A DNA stretch of 28,479 bases, from NCBI GenBank assembly GCA_021802025.1, contig JAKABC010000005.1, positions 1-28,479 of the forward strand. Reading direction: 5' to 3'. Position 1 is the stretch's first letter, and each line of letters starts with the position of its first letter. This document shows positions 1-6,558 of the stretch, piece after piece. The notes under the pieces are model-generated. The model saw nothing but the letters and a program-made list of their open reading frames with translations. It had not been told where the DNA came from and did not search any database. Source of the stretch: Actinomycetes bacterium. GTDB taxonomy: Bacteria; Actinomycetota; Acidimicrobiia; Acidimicrobiales; RAAP-2. A program made the translations under genes and the position numbers.

Positions 1-4
1 TGGT

Positions 5-352
5 TCAGCCCGCCACGCTGGTGGCGACGATCACGTTCTTGGACCTGCCGGCGAGGCGACCGGTGGTCGTCACCGTCTCGTCCTTCGTGAGTTTCGTCGC
101 GGATGCGGCGCGGAAGGTCGCCTTCTTGTACTGCACGACGTAGGTCTTCGTGCCGTCGGTGAGCCAGAACGTCGTCATCGCGGGGTTGACGCGCTTGATC
201 GTGCCCGTGACGGTGATCGTGGTGACGTTGTGGGTCTTGGCGTGGGTCGGTCGAGTCGCGGCACTCGCCGGGGCGGTCGCGGCGAAGCCGAGACCGAGGG
301 TTCCGACCGTGAGGGCGACCGGGAGGATCGCCTTGACCATGGTGTTCTTCAT
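5..352 (-). CDS. small secreted protein of unknown function
   Basis: A complete 115-residue protein. It opens with a positively charged start, a hydrophobic stretch and an Ala-x-Ala site near residue 31, which is a standard Sec signal peptide. The mature part of about 84 residues is rich in Thr, Lys and Val and has no cysteine. Its alternating pattern (VTGTIKRVNP, TYVVQYKKATF, VTTTGRLAGRSKNVIVATSV) suggests a small beta-barrel of the OB type found in secreted 'DUF' proteins, but I recognise no named family. A GGAG motif lies about six bases before the ATG, supporting the start. A 24-nt hairpin sits directly upstream of that ribosome site. No operon partner is visible because the neighbouring kilobase is gene-free and the other side is the window edge. 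Its function is unknown. Confidence 0.8.
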   Translation of the reverse strand: MKNTMVKAILPVALTVGTLGLGFAATAPASAATRPTHAKTHNVTTITVTGTIKRVNPAMTTFWLTDGTKTYVVQYKKATFRAASATKLTKDETVTTTGRLAGRSKNVIVATSVAG

Positions 353-1428
353 CTCTGCTCCTTTTGTGCACTGACGGGTGTCGGTGCACGCGCCCTTTGG
401 GGTAGTTCCGCGGGTGCTCTCTTCAACGTAGCGACGATTGGCGCAACGATTCGCTCACTACGCCAACAGAAGACATAGAAAGTGCTGCCGCGTCGTGCGA
501 CTCACCGTTTCCCCAGAGTGTTCGAAGCTCTGACTAAGACAGCGTCACCGAAGTGATCGCGCGAGGCCTAGCGCCGCGGTGCGCGACGTGACCGAGTCGT
601 TCGTGTCACCGGTGCGACGCGTGTGGCGTGCTCACCGGGTGTTCGACGCGCCGGTCGGACGACCGCGACTCGCGGGGCGACTCCCGCGCCACGGCGACGA
701 GGCGCTGTGAGCGTCCACGAGAGCGCTCGTGATCGCGTGGGCACCAGTGCTCGGGCCCCAGCTGGCCGCCGAATCTCGCTCGGTGTCCCGGCCGCTGACG
801 ACGGTCGGGGTGGCTGGCGACACCGCGGGTGAGTCGAGAAGAGCCCACCTCGTCACACCGTCATGGTGGTTCTCGTCGATGATCTCGCTCGAGAGAGCGT
901 CGATGGGATCGCGGACATCGCCACGGCGCGAGGGGACGTGTCGCCCAGAAGGTCAAGGGACCGGGTGACCGTGACGGACTCGCCGTCTGCGTCCATGGCT
1001 CGACGCGTCGGCCCATCCCTGGCGCGTGCGAGTGGGTGTGGAGAGCTCACGGTTTCGTGGCGTGTCACTAACGAGAAGGAGCGAGAGGGCCCACCGTCGC
1101 GAGGGTCTCAAGTCGGGACGGAGAGGTGAGTCCGACTTCGAGGATCGTTCGAGTGCGGGTGGCACTTGAACCGGGTGGCCCAGGAGGCCGCGTCGAGGGT
1201 CGAGGTGCACTGCGCCAGGGACAGCAACAGTCGCAACGCGGATAACGAGCGCACTCGAGCTACGTCCGACGCGAAGACGGTAACAACTGATCTCGCCGTC
1301 GAGGTCCGCGGCACGGCCACGTCAGTGCACCGCCGTCGCGATGATATGGGCGAGCCCACCAACGCCAAAGGTCACTTCGTCCTCGATGGGGTTCGAGTCG
1401 GCTGCGGATACCTCGTGGGCAGGAAAAA
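353..1428. other. 1.08-kb stretch without a convincing gene
   Basis: All reading frames here are short, Arg/Ser/Thr-rich and lack recognisable domains, start sites or codon-position bias, so I call no gene. The first ~130 bases should hold the promoter of the minus-strand secreted protein. The stretch contains several perfect inverted repeats: CGCGGG/CCCGCG at 671-688, CACGAG/CTCGTG at 716-731 and AAGTCGG/CCGACTT at 1110-1138. It may be decayed coding sequence, a non-coding RNA locus, or simply spacer. Confidence 0.5.
366..389 (-). promoter_or_regulatory. hairpin in 5'-UTR next to ribosome-binding site
   Basis: GTGCAC (366-371) and GTGCAC (384-389) pair with each other and enclose GAC/GTC around a four-base loop, giving a near-perfect 10-step stem with one mismatch. 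On the minus-strand transcript the stem ends a few bases before the GGAG ribosome site of the small secreted protein. It could modulate translation or mRNA stability, or be a dyad operator. The pairing is seen; the role is inferred. Confidence 0.45.
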
Positions 1429-1800
1429 CTAGCCGCGCACCCGGCCCGGATTCTCGGGCTCGCGGGTTGACTCGGCGGGCGCGCGGGGGTCGAGCAGCGC
1501 CGTGAGCCGCTCGAGACGCTTCTCCCAGGACGTCGTGCGCTCGTCGATCCAGGTCGCCGCGGGCCGCGCGCTCGATGGGCGCACGAGGTAGCGGACCTCG
1601 CGCCCGTGACGGCGGGCCTCGGCGAGGCCGGAACGCAGGAGAATCTGGAGGTGTTTGACGACGGCCTGACGGGTGACGGGCAGATCGCGGGCGAGCTCGG
1701 TCGCCGTCGCGCCGTCGGGACGGGCCGCGAGGTCGTCGAGGATGCGTCGGCGGGTCGGGTCCGCGAGGGCGGCGAAGACGTCGGAGAGATCGTCGCTCAC
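1429..1800 (-). CDS. ArsR-family winged-helix transcriptional repressor
   Basis: This is a 123-residue protein starting at a GTG that overlaps the upstream SRPBCC stop codon as GTGA, so the two are probably translationally coupled. Residues 1-80 form an ArsR winged helix: FAALADPTRRRILDDL is the typical first helix, ELARDLPVTRQAVVKHLQIL the recognition helix, and GREVRYLV the wing. There is no cysteine and no ArsR/SmtB metal-site motif, so this is not a metal sensor. It fits the subgroup routinely paired with SRPBCC/AHSA1 proteins. The C-terminus (about residues 95-123) is polar and probably flexible. Two matching palindromes in the divergent promoter 330 bp upstream are its likely operators, implying control of its own operon and of the clpP-like gene. 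Confidence 0.88.
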   Translation of the reverse strand: MSDDLSDVFAALADPTRRRILDDLAARPDGATATELARDLPVTRQAVVKHLQILLRSGLAEARRHGREVRYLVRPSSARPAATWIDERTTSWEKRLERLTALLDPRAPAESTREPENPGRVRG

Positions 1801-2126
1801 GCGGCGAGCAGCTGGGCCGGGGGCGTGACGTGCAGGGGGAGTTCGGTCACCGTGACCCGGGTCCCTTCGTCGCAGGGCGCGAGGTCGATCTCGACGCGCG
1901 TCGGCTCCTCGGTGAAGGTGGCCCAGCGGTAGACAAACCGGTGGGGTTCGTCGACTTCTTCCACGACGAGGTAGTGGTCGGCACCCTCGTCCTCCACCCA
2001 ACCCTCGCCGCCCGGACGCAGGTCGATCTCGCCGTCCCCGCCGAGCCAGTCGGGTCTCGTCACGAGGGACCAGACCTCCTCGGGCGAGGCGGGCAGGTCA
2101 ACGGAGCGCTGGATAACGTCACTCAT
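1797..2126 (-). CDS. SRPBCC (AHSA1/START-like) domain protein
   Basis: A 109-residue SRPBCC-fold protein. It opens with IQRSVDLPASPEEVWSLVTRP, the typical first strand and helix, continues with an EVDEPHRFVYRW strand pair, and ends in TRVTVTEL. It is somewhat shorter than usual for AHSA1 proteins (about 140 residues) and lacks the long final helix that normally closes the ligand cavity. It heads a two-gene operon with the ArsR repressor. Members of this fold bind hydrophobic small ligands or chaperone partners, and a sensory or detoxifying role next to the regulator is inferred. The ATG is preceded by TAGATT exactly six bases upstream, so the message is probably leaderless. The first operator overlaps this start. 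Confidence 0.85.
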   Translation of the reverse strand: MSDVIQRSVDLPASPEEVWSLVTRPDWLGGDGEIDLRPGGEGWVEDEGADHYLVVEEVDEPHRFVYRWATFTEEPTRVEIDLAPCDEGTRVTVTELPLHVTPPAQLLAA

Positions 2127-2144
2127 GCAACCAATCTATTGCAC
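2126..2144. promoter_or_regulatory. operator 1 of divergent ArsR/clpP promoter
   Basis: Sequence TGCAACCA-N5-TTGCAC, containing the dyad TGCAA/TTGCA. It shares its outer 14 positions with a second copy exactly 40 bp away. It covers the start codon and -10 box of the SRPBCC gene and the -35 box (TTGCAC, 2139-2144) of the clpP-like gene. The assignment to the ArsR repressor is inferred from position. Confidence 0.65.
2133..2138 (-). promoter_or_regulatory. -10 box, leaderless SRPBCC gene
   Basis: TAGATT on the minus strand, followed by six bases and then the ATG at 2126. The spacing puts the transcription start on the start codon. No convincing -35 box is visible. Confidence 0.5.
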
Positions 2145-2166
2145 GAAGTTCGTCGAGGGGTATAGT
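2139..2166 (+). promoter_or_regulatory. promoter of the clpP-like gene
   Basis: TTGCAC (2139-2144) and TATAGT (2161-2166) are separated by 16 bp, a good sigma-70-type match. The -35 box lies within operator 1 and the -10 box touches operator 2, so a bound repressor would block polymerase. Confidence 0.65.
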
Positions 2167-2184
2167 GCAACCAGAAAGTTGCAC
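2165..2184. promoter_or_regulatory. operator 2 of divergent ArsR/clpP promoter
   Basis: A perfect inverted repeat, GTGCAAC-N6-GTTGCAC. It lies 40 bp (about four helical turns) from operator 1 and overlaps the transcription start expected for the clpP-like gene. It is the stronger of the two palindromes. Confidence 0.65.
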
Positions 2185-2198
2185 AGAGGGGAGAGAGC

Positions 2199-2831
2199 AT
2201 GGGACGTCTGACGTCACGGGGGCCGGACCAGTCATTGGTGCCGATGGTGCTCGACGAGTCCCCTCGTGGGGAGCGGGCCTTCGACATCTACTCGATGCTC
2301 CTGCGCCAGCGCATCGTCTTTCTCGGTCAACCCGTCGACGACCAGGTGGCCAACCTCATCATCGCCCAGGTGCTCTACCTCGAGGCCCAAGACCCCACGG
2401 CCGACATCCAGCTCTACATCAACTCCCCGGGGGGCCTCGCCTACGGCGGGATGGCGATCTACGACGTCATCCAGCACGTGCGCTGCGACGTCTCCACCAT
2501 CTGCGTGGGGATGGGAATGTCGGCCGCGGCGATGGTGTTGTGCGGCGGGGCGCCGGGCAAGCGCTTCGCCCTGCCGAGCGCCCGGGTGATGATCCACCAG
2601 GGCAGCGCCGGGGCCCAGGGGGCCCCGAGCGACATGGAGATCCAGCTGCGCGAAGTGCTCTCGCTCACGCACCGCATGGCCGAGGTGATCGCGCACCACA
2701 GCGGCCAGAGCGTGGAGCGGGTGACCCGTGACATCGACCGGGACCTCTTCATGACGGCCGATGAGGCCCTCGCGTACGGGTTGATCGACGGCATCGTCCA
2801 CCCCCAGCGCGGCGTCGCGCGGCCCGCCTAG
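2199..2831 (+). CDS. clpP: ClpP-family ATP-dependent protease subunit
   Basis: A 210-residue protein, the usual ClpP length. The N-terminal region (SPRGERAFDIYSMLLRQRIVFLG) and the INSPGG loop (about 75-79) are classic. The catalytic triad reads Ser108 (in GMGMSAAAM), His133 (in MIHQ) and Asp182 (in RDLFM). ClpP forms a tetradecameric cytoplasmic chamber that degrades proteins delivered by a ClpX or ClpC ATPase. No clpX or second clpP is adjacent, so this is an orphan copy rather than the housekeeping clpP1P2-clpX cluster. It has a strong ribosome site (GAGGGGAGAG) and a promoter overlapped by two operators of the divergent ArsR gene, so regulated rather than constitutive expression is likely. 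The active-site neighbourhood GMGMSAAAM differs from the commoner GxxAS(M/A)GA form but keeps the nucleophile. Confidence 0.93.
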   Translation: MGRLTSRGPDQSLVPMVLDESPRGERAFDIYSMLLRQRIVFLGQPVDDQVANLIIAQVLYLEAQDPTADIQLYINSPGGLAYGGMAIYDVIQHVRCDVSTICVGMGMSAAAMVLCGGAPGKRFALPSARVMIHQGSAGAQGAPSDMEIQLREVLSLTHRMAEVIAHHSGQSVERVTRDIDRDLFMTADEALAYGLIDGIVHPQRGVARPA

Positions 2832-2857
2832 GGTCGGAGTCACCAGCGCGGTCCTGG

Positions 2858-2863
2858 TAGAAC
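2858..2863 (+). promoter_or_regulatory. possible -10 box, leaderless lipoprotein gene
   Basis: TAGAAC, then six bases, then the GTG at 2870. The last position is C instead of the preferred T, so this is weaker than its counterparts elsewhere in the window. Confidence 0.35.
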
Positions 2864-2869
2864 GGTTCT

Positions 2870-3238
2870 GTGCGGGCAGCTCGCATTCTCCTCCTCACCG
2901 CGTTCGCCGGGGCGCTCCTCGCCTCGTGTGGGGGTAGTCCCGCGGCGACCACGACGAGTCGCAGTCACGATTGTGTCGTGAGCAGCGCGAACACGAACTA
3001 CAACGGCTGCAACCTGGCCCACGCCGACCTCGCCGGTCGCGACCTCCAGCAGGACTCCTTCGTGGGAGCCGACCTCGCGGGCGCGAACCTCGCGGGGGCC
3101 AACCTCGAGGGAGCCCGCCTCTCCGGTGCGCGCGATGAGGGAGCCGTCACGACGAAGACCACGATCTGCGTGAACGCCCGCTTCGGGCCGTGCACGCTCT
3201 CGGGGCTGCGCGCCCCGACGAGGACCAGTTCCCTCTAG
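2870..3238 (+). CDS. pentapeptide-repeat lipoprotein
   Basis: A 122-residue exported protein. Residues 1-20 are a lipoprotein signal ending in the lipobox LASC, so Cys20 would be lipidated and the protein held on the outer face of the membrane. Residues about 46-88 contain eight or nine A(D/N)LxG-type pentapeptide repeats (CNLAH ADLAG RDLQQ DSFVG ADLAG ANLAG ANLEG ARLSG), enough for about two coils of a right-handed beta helix. Four further cysteines (35, 47, 104, 110 approximately) could make two disulphides. Pentapeptide proteins generally act as binding scaffolds, but the partner here is unknown. The repeat tract is far too short for a gyrase-mimicking Qnr-type protein. Confidence 0.82.
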   Translation: MRAARILLLTAFAGALLASCGGSPAATTTSRSHDCVVSSANTNYNGCNLAHADLAGRDLQQDSFVGADLAGANLAGANLEGARLSGARDEGAVTTKTTICVNARFGPCTLSGLRAPTRTSSL

Positions 3239-3261
3239 GGCACGTCACGCGGCGGCGCCCG

Positions 3262-3267
3262 TAGGCT
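3262..3267 (+). promoter_or_regulatory. possible -10 box of LLM oxidoreductase gene
   Basis: TAGGCT, which would start transcription near 3274 and leave a short leader carrying the GGGAGG ribosome site. No clear -35 box. Confidence 0.35.
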
Positions 3268-3289
3268 CGGGCCCCGCGATGGGAGGCGC

Positions 3290-4327
3290 ATGGACCTAGA
3301 GCTCGGACTCGACACCTTCGGCGACGTGACGCACCGCCTCGACGGGACGCCCGTCGCGGCGCCGCAGGTGCTGCGCGATCTCCTGGACGAGGCCGTCTTA
3401 GCCGATCGGGTCGGGGTGGACTTCTTCGGGGTGGGCGAGCACCACCGGGCCGACTTCACGGTTTCGGCGCCCGAGGTCGTGCTCGCCGCGATCGCCGCGC
3501 GCACCGAGCGGATGCGCCTCGGCTCGGCGGTGACCGTTCTGAGCTCCGACGACCCAGTACGGGTCTACGAACGTTTCGCCACCCTCGACGCGATCTCGCG
3601 CGGGCGGGCCGAGGTCATCGTGGGGCGTGGCTCGTTCACCGAGTCGTTCCCCCTCTTCGGCTACGACCTCGCCCAGTACGAGGAGCTCTTCGACGAGAAG
3701 CTCGATCTGCTCACCCGTCTCCTCGACGAGGGACCCGTCACCTGGCGCGGCACGGTGCGCGCCCCCCTGGAAGGTCTCGCGGCGTACCCCCATACCGAGG
3801 GTGGCCGCCTGCCCGTCTGGGTGGGGATTGGGGGCAACCCCGAGTCGGTGGTGCGTGCGGCCCGACACCGCTTGCCGCTCGTCATCGCCATCATCGGGGG
3901 CGACCCGGCCCGTTTCGTGCCTCACGTCGAGCTCTACGGGCGGGCCCTGGCGCACTTCGACGCCCCCCGGCTCCCGGTGGCGGTGCACTCCCCGGGCTTC
4001 GTCGCGGACTCCGACGAGGCCGCGCGCGAGGCGTTCTTCCCCCACGTCAAGGCGAGCCACGACCGAATCGGGGCCGAGCGGGGATGGGGGCCCTTTACCC
4101 GTGAGCAGTTCGAGCGCGAGGTCGAATCGGGCTCGATGTACGTGGGCTCACCCGAGACGGTCGCGCGCAAGATCGCCGACACGGCGCGCACGCTGGGCCT
4201 CGCCCGTTTCGACCTCAAGTACTCCAACGGCACACTGCCCCACGAGCTGATGATGCACTGCGTCGAGCTCTACGGGACGGCCGTCATCCCTCGGGTCCGC
4301 GAACTCGTGGCCGAGGACGCCCGTTAG
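3290..4327 (+). CDS. LLM-class flavin-dependent oxidoreductase
   Basis: 345 residues with the bacterial luciferase-like TIM-barrel fold. The diagnostic pieces are FFGVGEHHRADF (about 45-56), RLGSAVTVLSSDDPVRVYERFATLDAISRGRAEVIVGRGS (76-115), the flavin phosphate-binding region, and PVWVGIGGNPESVVRAARH (about 174-192). The family uses FMN or F420. The sequence cannot decide, although F420 is common in actinobacteria. SGSMYVGSPETVARKI near the C-terminus is the usual substrate-side helix. A GGGAGG ribosome site six bases before the ATG supports the start. Its stop codon overlaps that of the convergent L,D-transpeptidase by 4 bp. The substrate is unknown, and the neighbours give no pathway clue. 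Confidence 0.9.
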   Translation: MDLELGLDTFGDVTHRLDGTPVAAPQVLRDLLDEAVLADRVGVDFFGVGEHHRADFTVSAPEVVLAAIAARTERMRLGSAVTVLSSDDPVRVYERFATLDAISRGRAEVIVGRGSFTESFPLFGYDLAQYEELFDEKLDLLTRLLDEGPVTWRGTVRAPLEGLAAYPHTEGGRLPVWVGIGGNPESVVRAARHRLPLVIAIIGGDPARFVPHVELYGRALAHFDAPRLPVAVHSPGFVADSDEAAREAFFPHVKASHDRIGAERGWGPFTREQFEREVESGSMYVGSPETVARKIADTARTLGLARFDLKYSNGTLPHELMMHCVELYGTAVIPRVRELVAEDAR

Positions 4328-5244
4328 GGCTGGACGGTGACCAGGGTCCCGATCGGCGTGTGCGGCCACAGCGCCTTCGCCTCATTGAAGGGCATCTCGA
4401 CACATCCGAGGCTCTGGGGGTAGCCGTAGCCCGAGCGGATGAAGCCGTGCAGGGCGTCGCCGCCGTTGAAGTAGGAGACCCAGGGGATGCCCGTGTCGTG
4501 GTAGTGGGTCCCGTTGGGGTTCGTCCCCGACATCGTGGTCGAGGTGAATCGTAAGTACACCGGGAAAGTGCCGTTGGCGGTGGGTGACGCCGGGATGCCG
4601 GTGTTGACGAGGGTGGTGAAGGTCACGCGACCGTTCTGGAACAGCTCGAGTCGCTGGGGCAGGGTCTGGCTCACGAGCACCATGTCGTAGGGCTCGCTGG
4701 AGAACTTGCGCGCGCGCACCGTCTCAACGAGTAGCCGCCACGTCGCACCGTCCATCGACCCGGTCGTCGGCAGACCGTGGTCGTCCTGGAAGCGCATGAG
4801 GGCCCCGCGCACGATGACGTTGTCAGTCCCGACGCTCCAGTTGCGCTTGAAGCTCGCCGGCAGGGTGGGGAAGCGCCAGACGAACGACCCGGACTGGAGG
4901 AGAGCGGGGTCGCTCGTGCGCGTGGGCCGGTGCGCCACGGGCGCCGGCGCCGTGGTCGTCGTCGAGACGGTGGTGGTGGTGGTGGACCCATTGGTCGGCA
5001 CGGTCGTCGTCGTGGTCGAGGTGGTCGTCGTCGTCGGCGGCGGGGTAGTGGTGCTGGCCGGTACGAAGCTCACCGGGAGGTAGCGCAACTCCGCGAGGAT
5101 CTGATCTTCCAGGCGGATGGTGTAGGCCGGGATCGCGCGCGGGTGCGCCGCCCCGGCGGCACCGGGCACGGCGAGGGGCACGACCGTCGCGACCAGAAAC
5201 CCCGTTGCCGCCGCCGCCCACATGCGCCTGTTAGGAAAACTCAC
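4324..5244 (-). CDS. exported L,D-transpeptidase (YkuD domain)
   Basis: 306 residues. Residues 1-33 are a signal peptide or anchor, and residues 64-100 are an almost pure Thr/Pro/Ser linker. Residues about 138-176 resemble a degenerate peptidoglycan-binding domain (VIVRGALMRFQDDHGLPTTG), and residues 187-306 are the YkuD catalytic domain with His266 in LHGF and Cys281 in SLGCVEM. The usual SHGCVRM motif is thus changed to SLGCVEM, so the flanking His and Arg are replaced, but the catalytic Cys and distal His remain. L,D-transpeptidases make 3-3 cross-links using tetrapeptide donors. The divergent neighbour is a D,D-carboxypeptidase that makes such tetrapeptides, so a functional pair is inferred. 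TAGCCT six bases before the GTG suggests leaderless expression. The stop overlaps the LLM gene stop by 4 bp. Confidence 0.9.
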   Translation of the reverse strand: MSFPNRRMWAAAATGFLVATVVPLAVPGAAGAAHPRAIPAYTIRLEDQILAELRYLPVSFVPASTTTPPPTTTTTSTTTTTVPTNGSTTTTTVSTTTTAPAPVAHRPTRTSDPALLQSGSFVWRFPTLPASFKRNWSVGTDNVIVRGALMRFQDDHGLPTTGSMDGATWRLLVETVRARKFSSEPYDMVLVSQTLPQRLELFQNGRVTFTTLVNTGIPASPTANGTFPVYLRFTSTTMSGTNPNGTHYHDTGIPWVSYFNGGDALHGFIRSGYGYPQSLGCVEMPFNEAKALWPHTPIGTLVTVQP

Positions 5245-5250
5245 GTGACC

Positions 5251-5256
5251 AGGCTA
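5251..5256 (-). promoter_or_regulatory. -10 box, leaderless L,D-transpeptidase gene
   Basis: TAGCCT on the minus strand, six bases, then the GTG at 5244. It supports that start codon. Confidence 0.45.
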
Positions 5257-5386
5257 CTTCCACACCCCCACGATCCGTGCGTCATCGCCGGACTCTCGGT
5301 CGCCCGTCTGCTTGCTCTCCCCGCCCGATCAGCGCATCGCAACGGCGTCGTAACCTCGCCGACCCGTCGCTCGAGGCGCCCGCCGA

Positions 5387-5392
5387 TAGGTT
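5387..5392 (+). promoter_or_regulatory. -10 box, leaderless D,D-carboxypeptidase gene
   Basis: TAGGTT, six bases, then the GTG at 5399. It lies in the 154-bp region shared with the divergent L,D-transpeptidase gene, which has the same architecture. Confidence 0.5.
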
Positions 5393-5398
5393 GTCCCC

Positions 5399-6517
5399 GT
5401 GAGAGGACGCCTGGCGCATCGGTGGGGGCGCGCCACGGGACTCGGCCTCACGGGGGTTGTGGCCGCCTCCCTCTACGTCCTGGGTGCCCCAAGCGTGGCG
5501 ACCTCTTCGACCACGACCACGACGACCGTGCCCCCAGGGTCGACCACGACGACCACCCTTCCGACCCACGTCACACACCTGCGCTGGCCGAGTCAGGGCA
5601 GCGCCGCGGCGGCCATCCCCCAGCTCTCGGTTGAAGCGGCCTCGAAACCGCAAACGGTCCAGCCGATCGCGAGCCTCACGAAGCTCATGACGACCTGGGT
5701 CGCGCTGCACCTGATGCCCCTGGCGCCCGGAGCGAGTGGTCCGTGTGAATCCATGACCCGCGCCGATGTCCACCTCTACGACCGTGACGTGGCGACGGGT
5801 CAGTCCAGCGTCGCGGTCGCTGTGGGAGAGCGCCTCTGCGAGTCCCAGCTCCTCCGCGGTTTGTTCGTCCACTCGGCCGGGAACTACGCGATCTACCTGG
5901 TACACCTCTCCGGGCTGACGCTCGGGCGTTTCGTCGAGCTCATGAATCGTGATGCGGGGGCCCTTGGACTCAGGCACACCCGCTACGTCGAGCCCACCGG
6001 GATCGATCCGCGCGACACCTCAACCGCCGAGGACCAGCTGAACCTGGTGATTACCTTGCTCGCCAACGAGCCGGTCCTCGGACCGATTATCGCCCTCACT
6101 CACGTCGACCTGCCGGTCGCGGGCAACGTTGGCTCCTTCACCCCCTACATCGGCAACTACGGCGTCATCGGGGTGAAGTCGGGTTTCACGGGCCCCGCCG
6201 GTGGCTGTGACGTGATGCTCCGTCGCGTCGAGGTCGAAGGTCACATCATCTACACCTACACCGTCGTCTTGGGTCAACACACGAGTGACCCGCTGGGCAC
6301 GGCGGGCAACGCGGCGCTCGCCCTCTCGCGCTCCCTAGTGCCCTCGATCGGCGTCGTCGACTCGCCCCAGGGTGTGACGGTGGAGTGGATCGGCTCGCCC
6401 GCGGACGTGGTGACTACGACCACCTCCACGACCACGACCACGACCCCGCCCGGGACCACCACCTCGACCACGTCGACCACCGTGTCGACGACCACCTCGA
6501 CGACCACGATCCCGTGA
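5399..6517 (+). CDS. D-alanyl-D-alanine carboxypeptidase (PBP5-like, S11)
   Basis: 372 residues. Residues 10-35 are a signal peptide and residues 36-55 a Thr-rich linker. The catalytic domain covers about 60-330, and residues 335-372 are a long Thr/Ser/Pro tail. The SxxK motif is SLTK (Ser92, Lys95), and the KTG box is KSG (260-262) in GVKSGFTGPAGG. The SxN motif is unusual. The aligned segment is HSAGNYA, so the third position is Gly and the Asn comes one residue later, where other family members read SGN or SAN. The enzyme would trim pentapeptide stems outside the membrane. No C-terminal amphipathic anchor is present; the Thr-rich tail takes its place. A TAGGTT box six bases before the GTG supports the start. 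The downstream exonuclease gene may overlap its stop codon. Confidence 0.88.
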   Translation: MRGRLAHRWGRATGLGLTGVVAASLYVLGAPSVATSSTTTTTTVPPGSTTTTTLPTHVTHLRWPSQGSAAAAIPQLSVEAASKPQTVQPIASLTKLMTTWVALHLMPLAPGASGPCESMTRADVHLYDRDVATGQSSVAVAVGERLCESQLLRGLFVHSAGNYAIYLVHLSGLTLGRFVELMNRDAGALGLRHTRYVEPTGIDPRDTSTAEDQLNLVITLLANEPVLGPIIALTHVDLPVAGNVGSFTPYIGNYGVIGVKSGFTGPAGGCDVMLRRVEVEGHIIYTYTVVLGQHTSDPLGTAGNAALALSRSLVPSIGVVDSPQGVTVEWIGSPADVVTTTTSTTTTTTPPGTTTSTTSTTVSTTTSTTTIP

Positions 6518-6558
6518 CTCCGGCGCGCGTCACAGCGGGGTGGCACAATGGGTCTCCG

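Noticed and set aside
606..1068. Several short reading frames on both strands in the 0.6-1.1 kb region
   Set aside because: They are Arg/Ser/Thr-rich, overlap each other on both strands, lack ribosome sites and show no domain or conserved-looking segment.
1166..1432. An 88-codon forward frame just before the ArsR gene
   Set aside because: No ribosome site, no recognisable fold, and the composition looks like chance translation of the gap.
1429..2001. A longer version of the ArsR protein reaching into the SRPBCC gene
   Set aside because: The added 67 residues are an out-of-frame reading of the SRPBCC gene; the GTGA overlap at 1797-1800 gives a standard ArsR length.
2870..3238. A Qnr-like gyrase-protecting pentapeptide protein
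   Set aside because: Only eight or nine repeats are present, with a lipoprotein signal, so the protein faces outside and cannot mimic DNA.
4930..5060. A tandem repeat or CRISPR-like array
   Set aside because: The repeated short units are simply Thr/Ser/Pro codon runs in the linker of the L,D-transpeptidase. The same explanation holds at 6400-6515 and 16350-16440.
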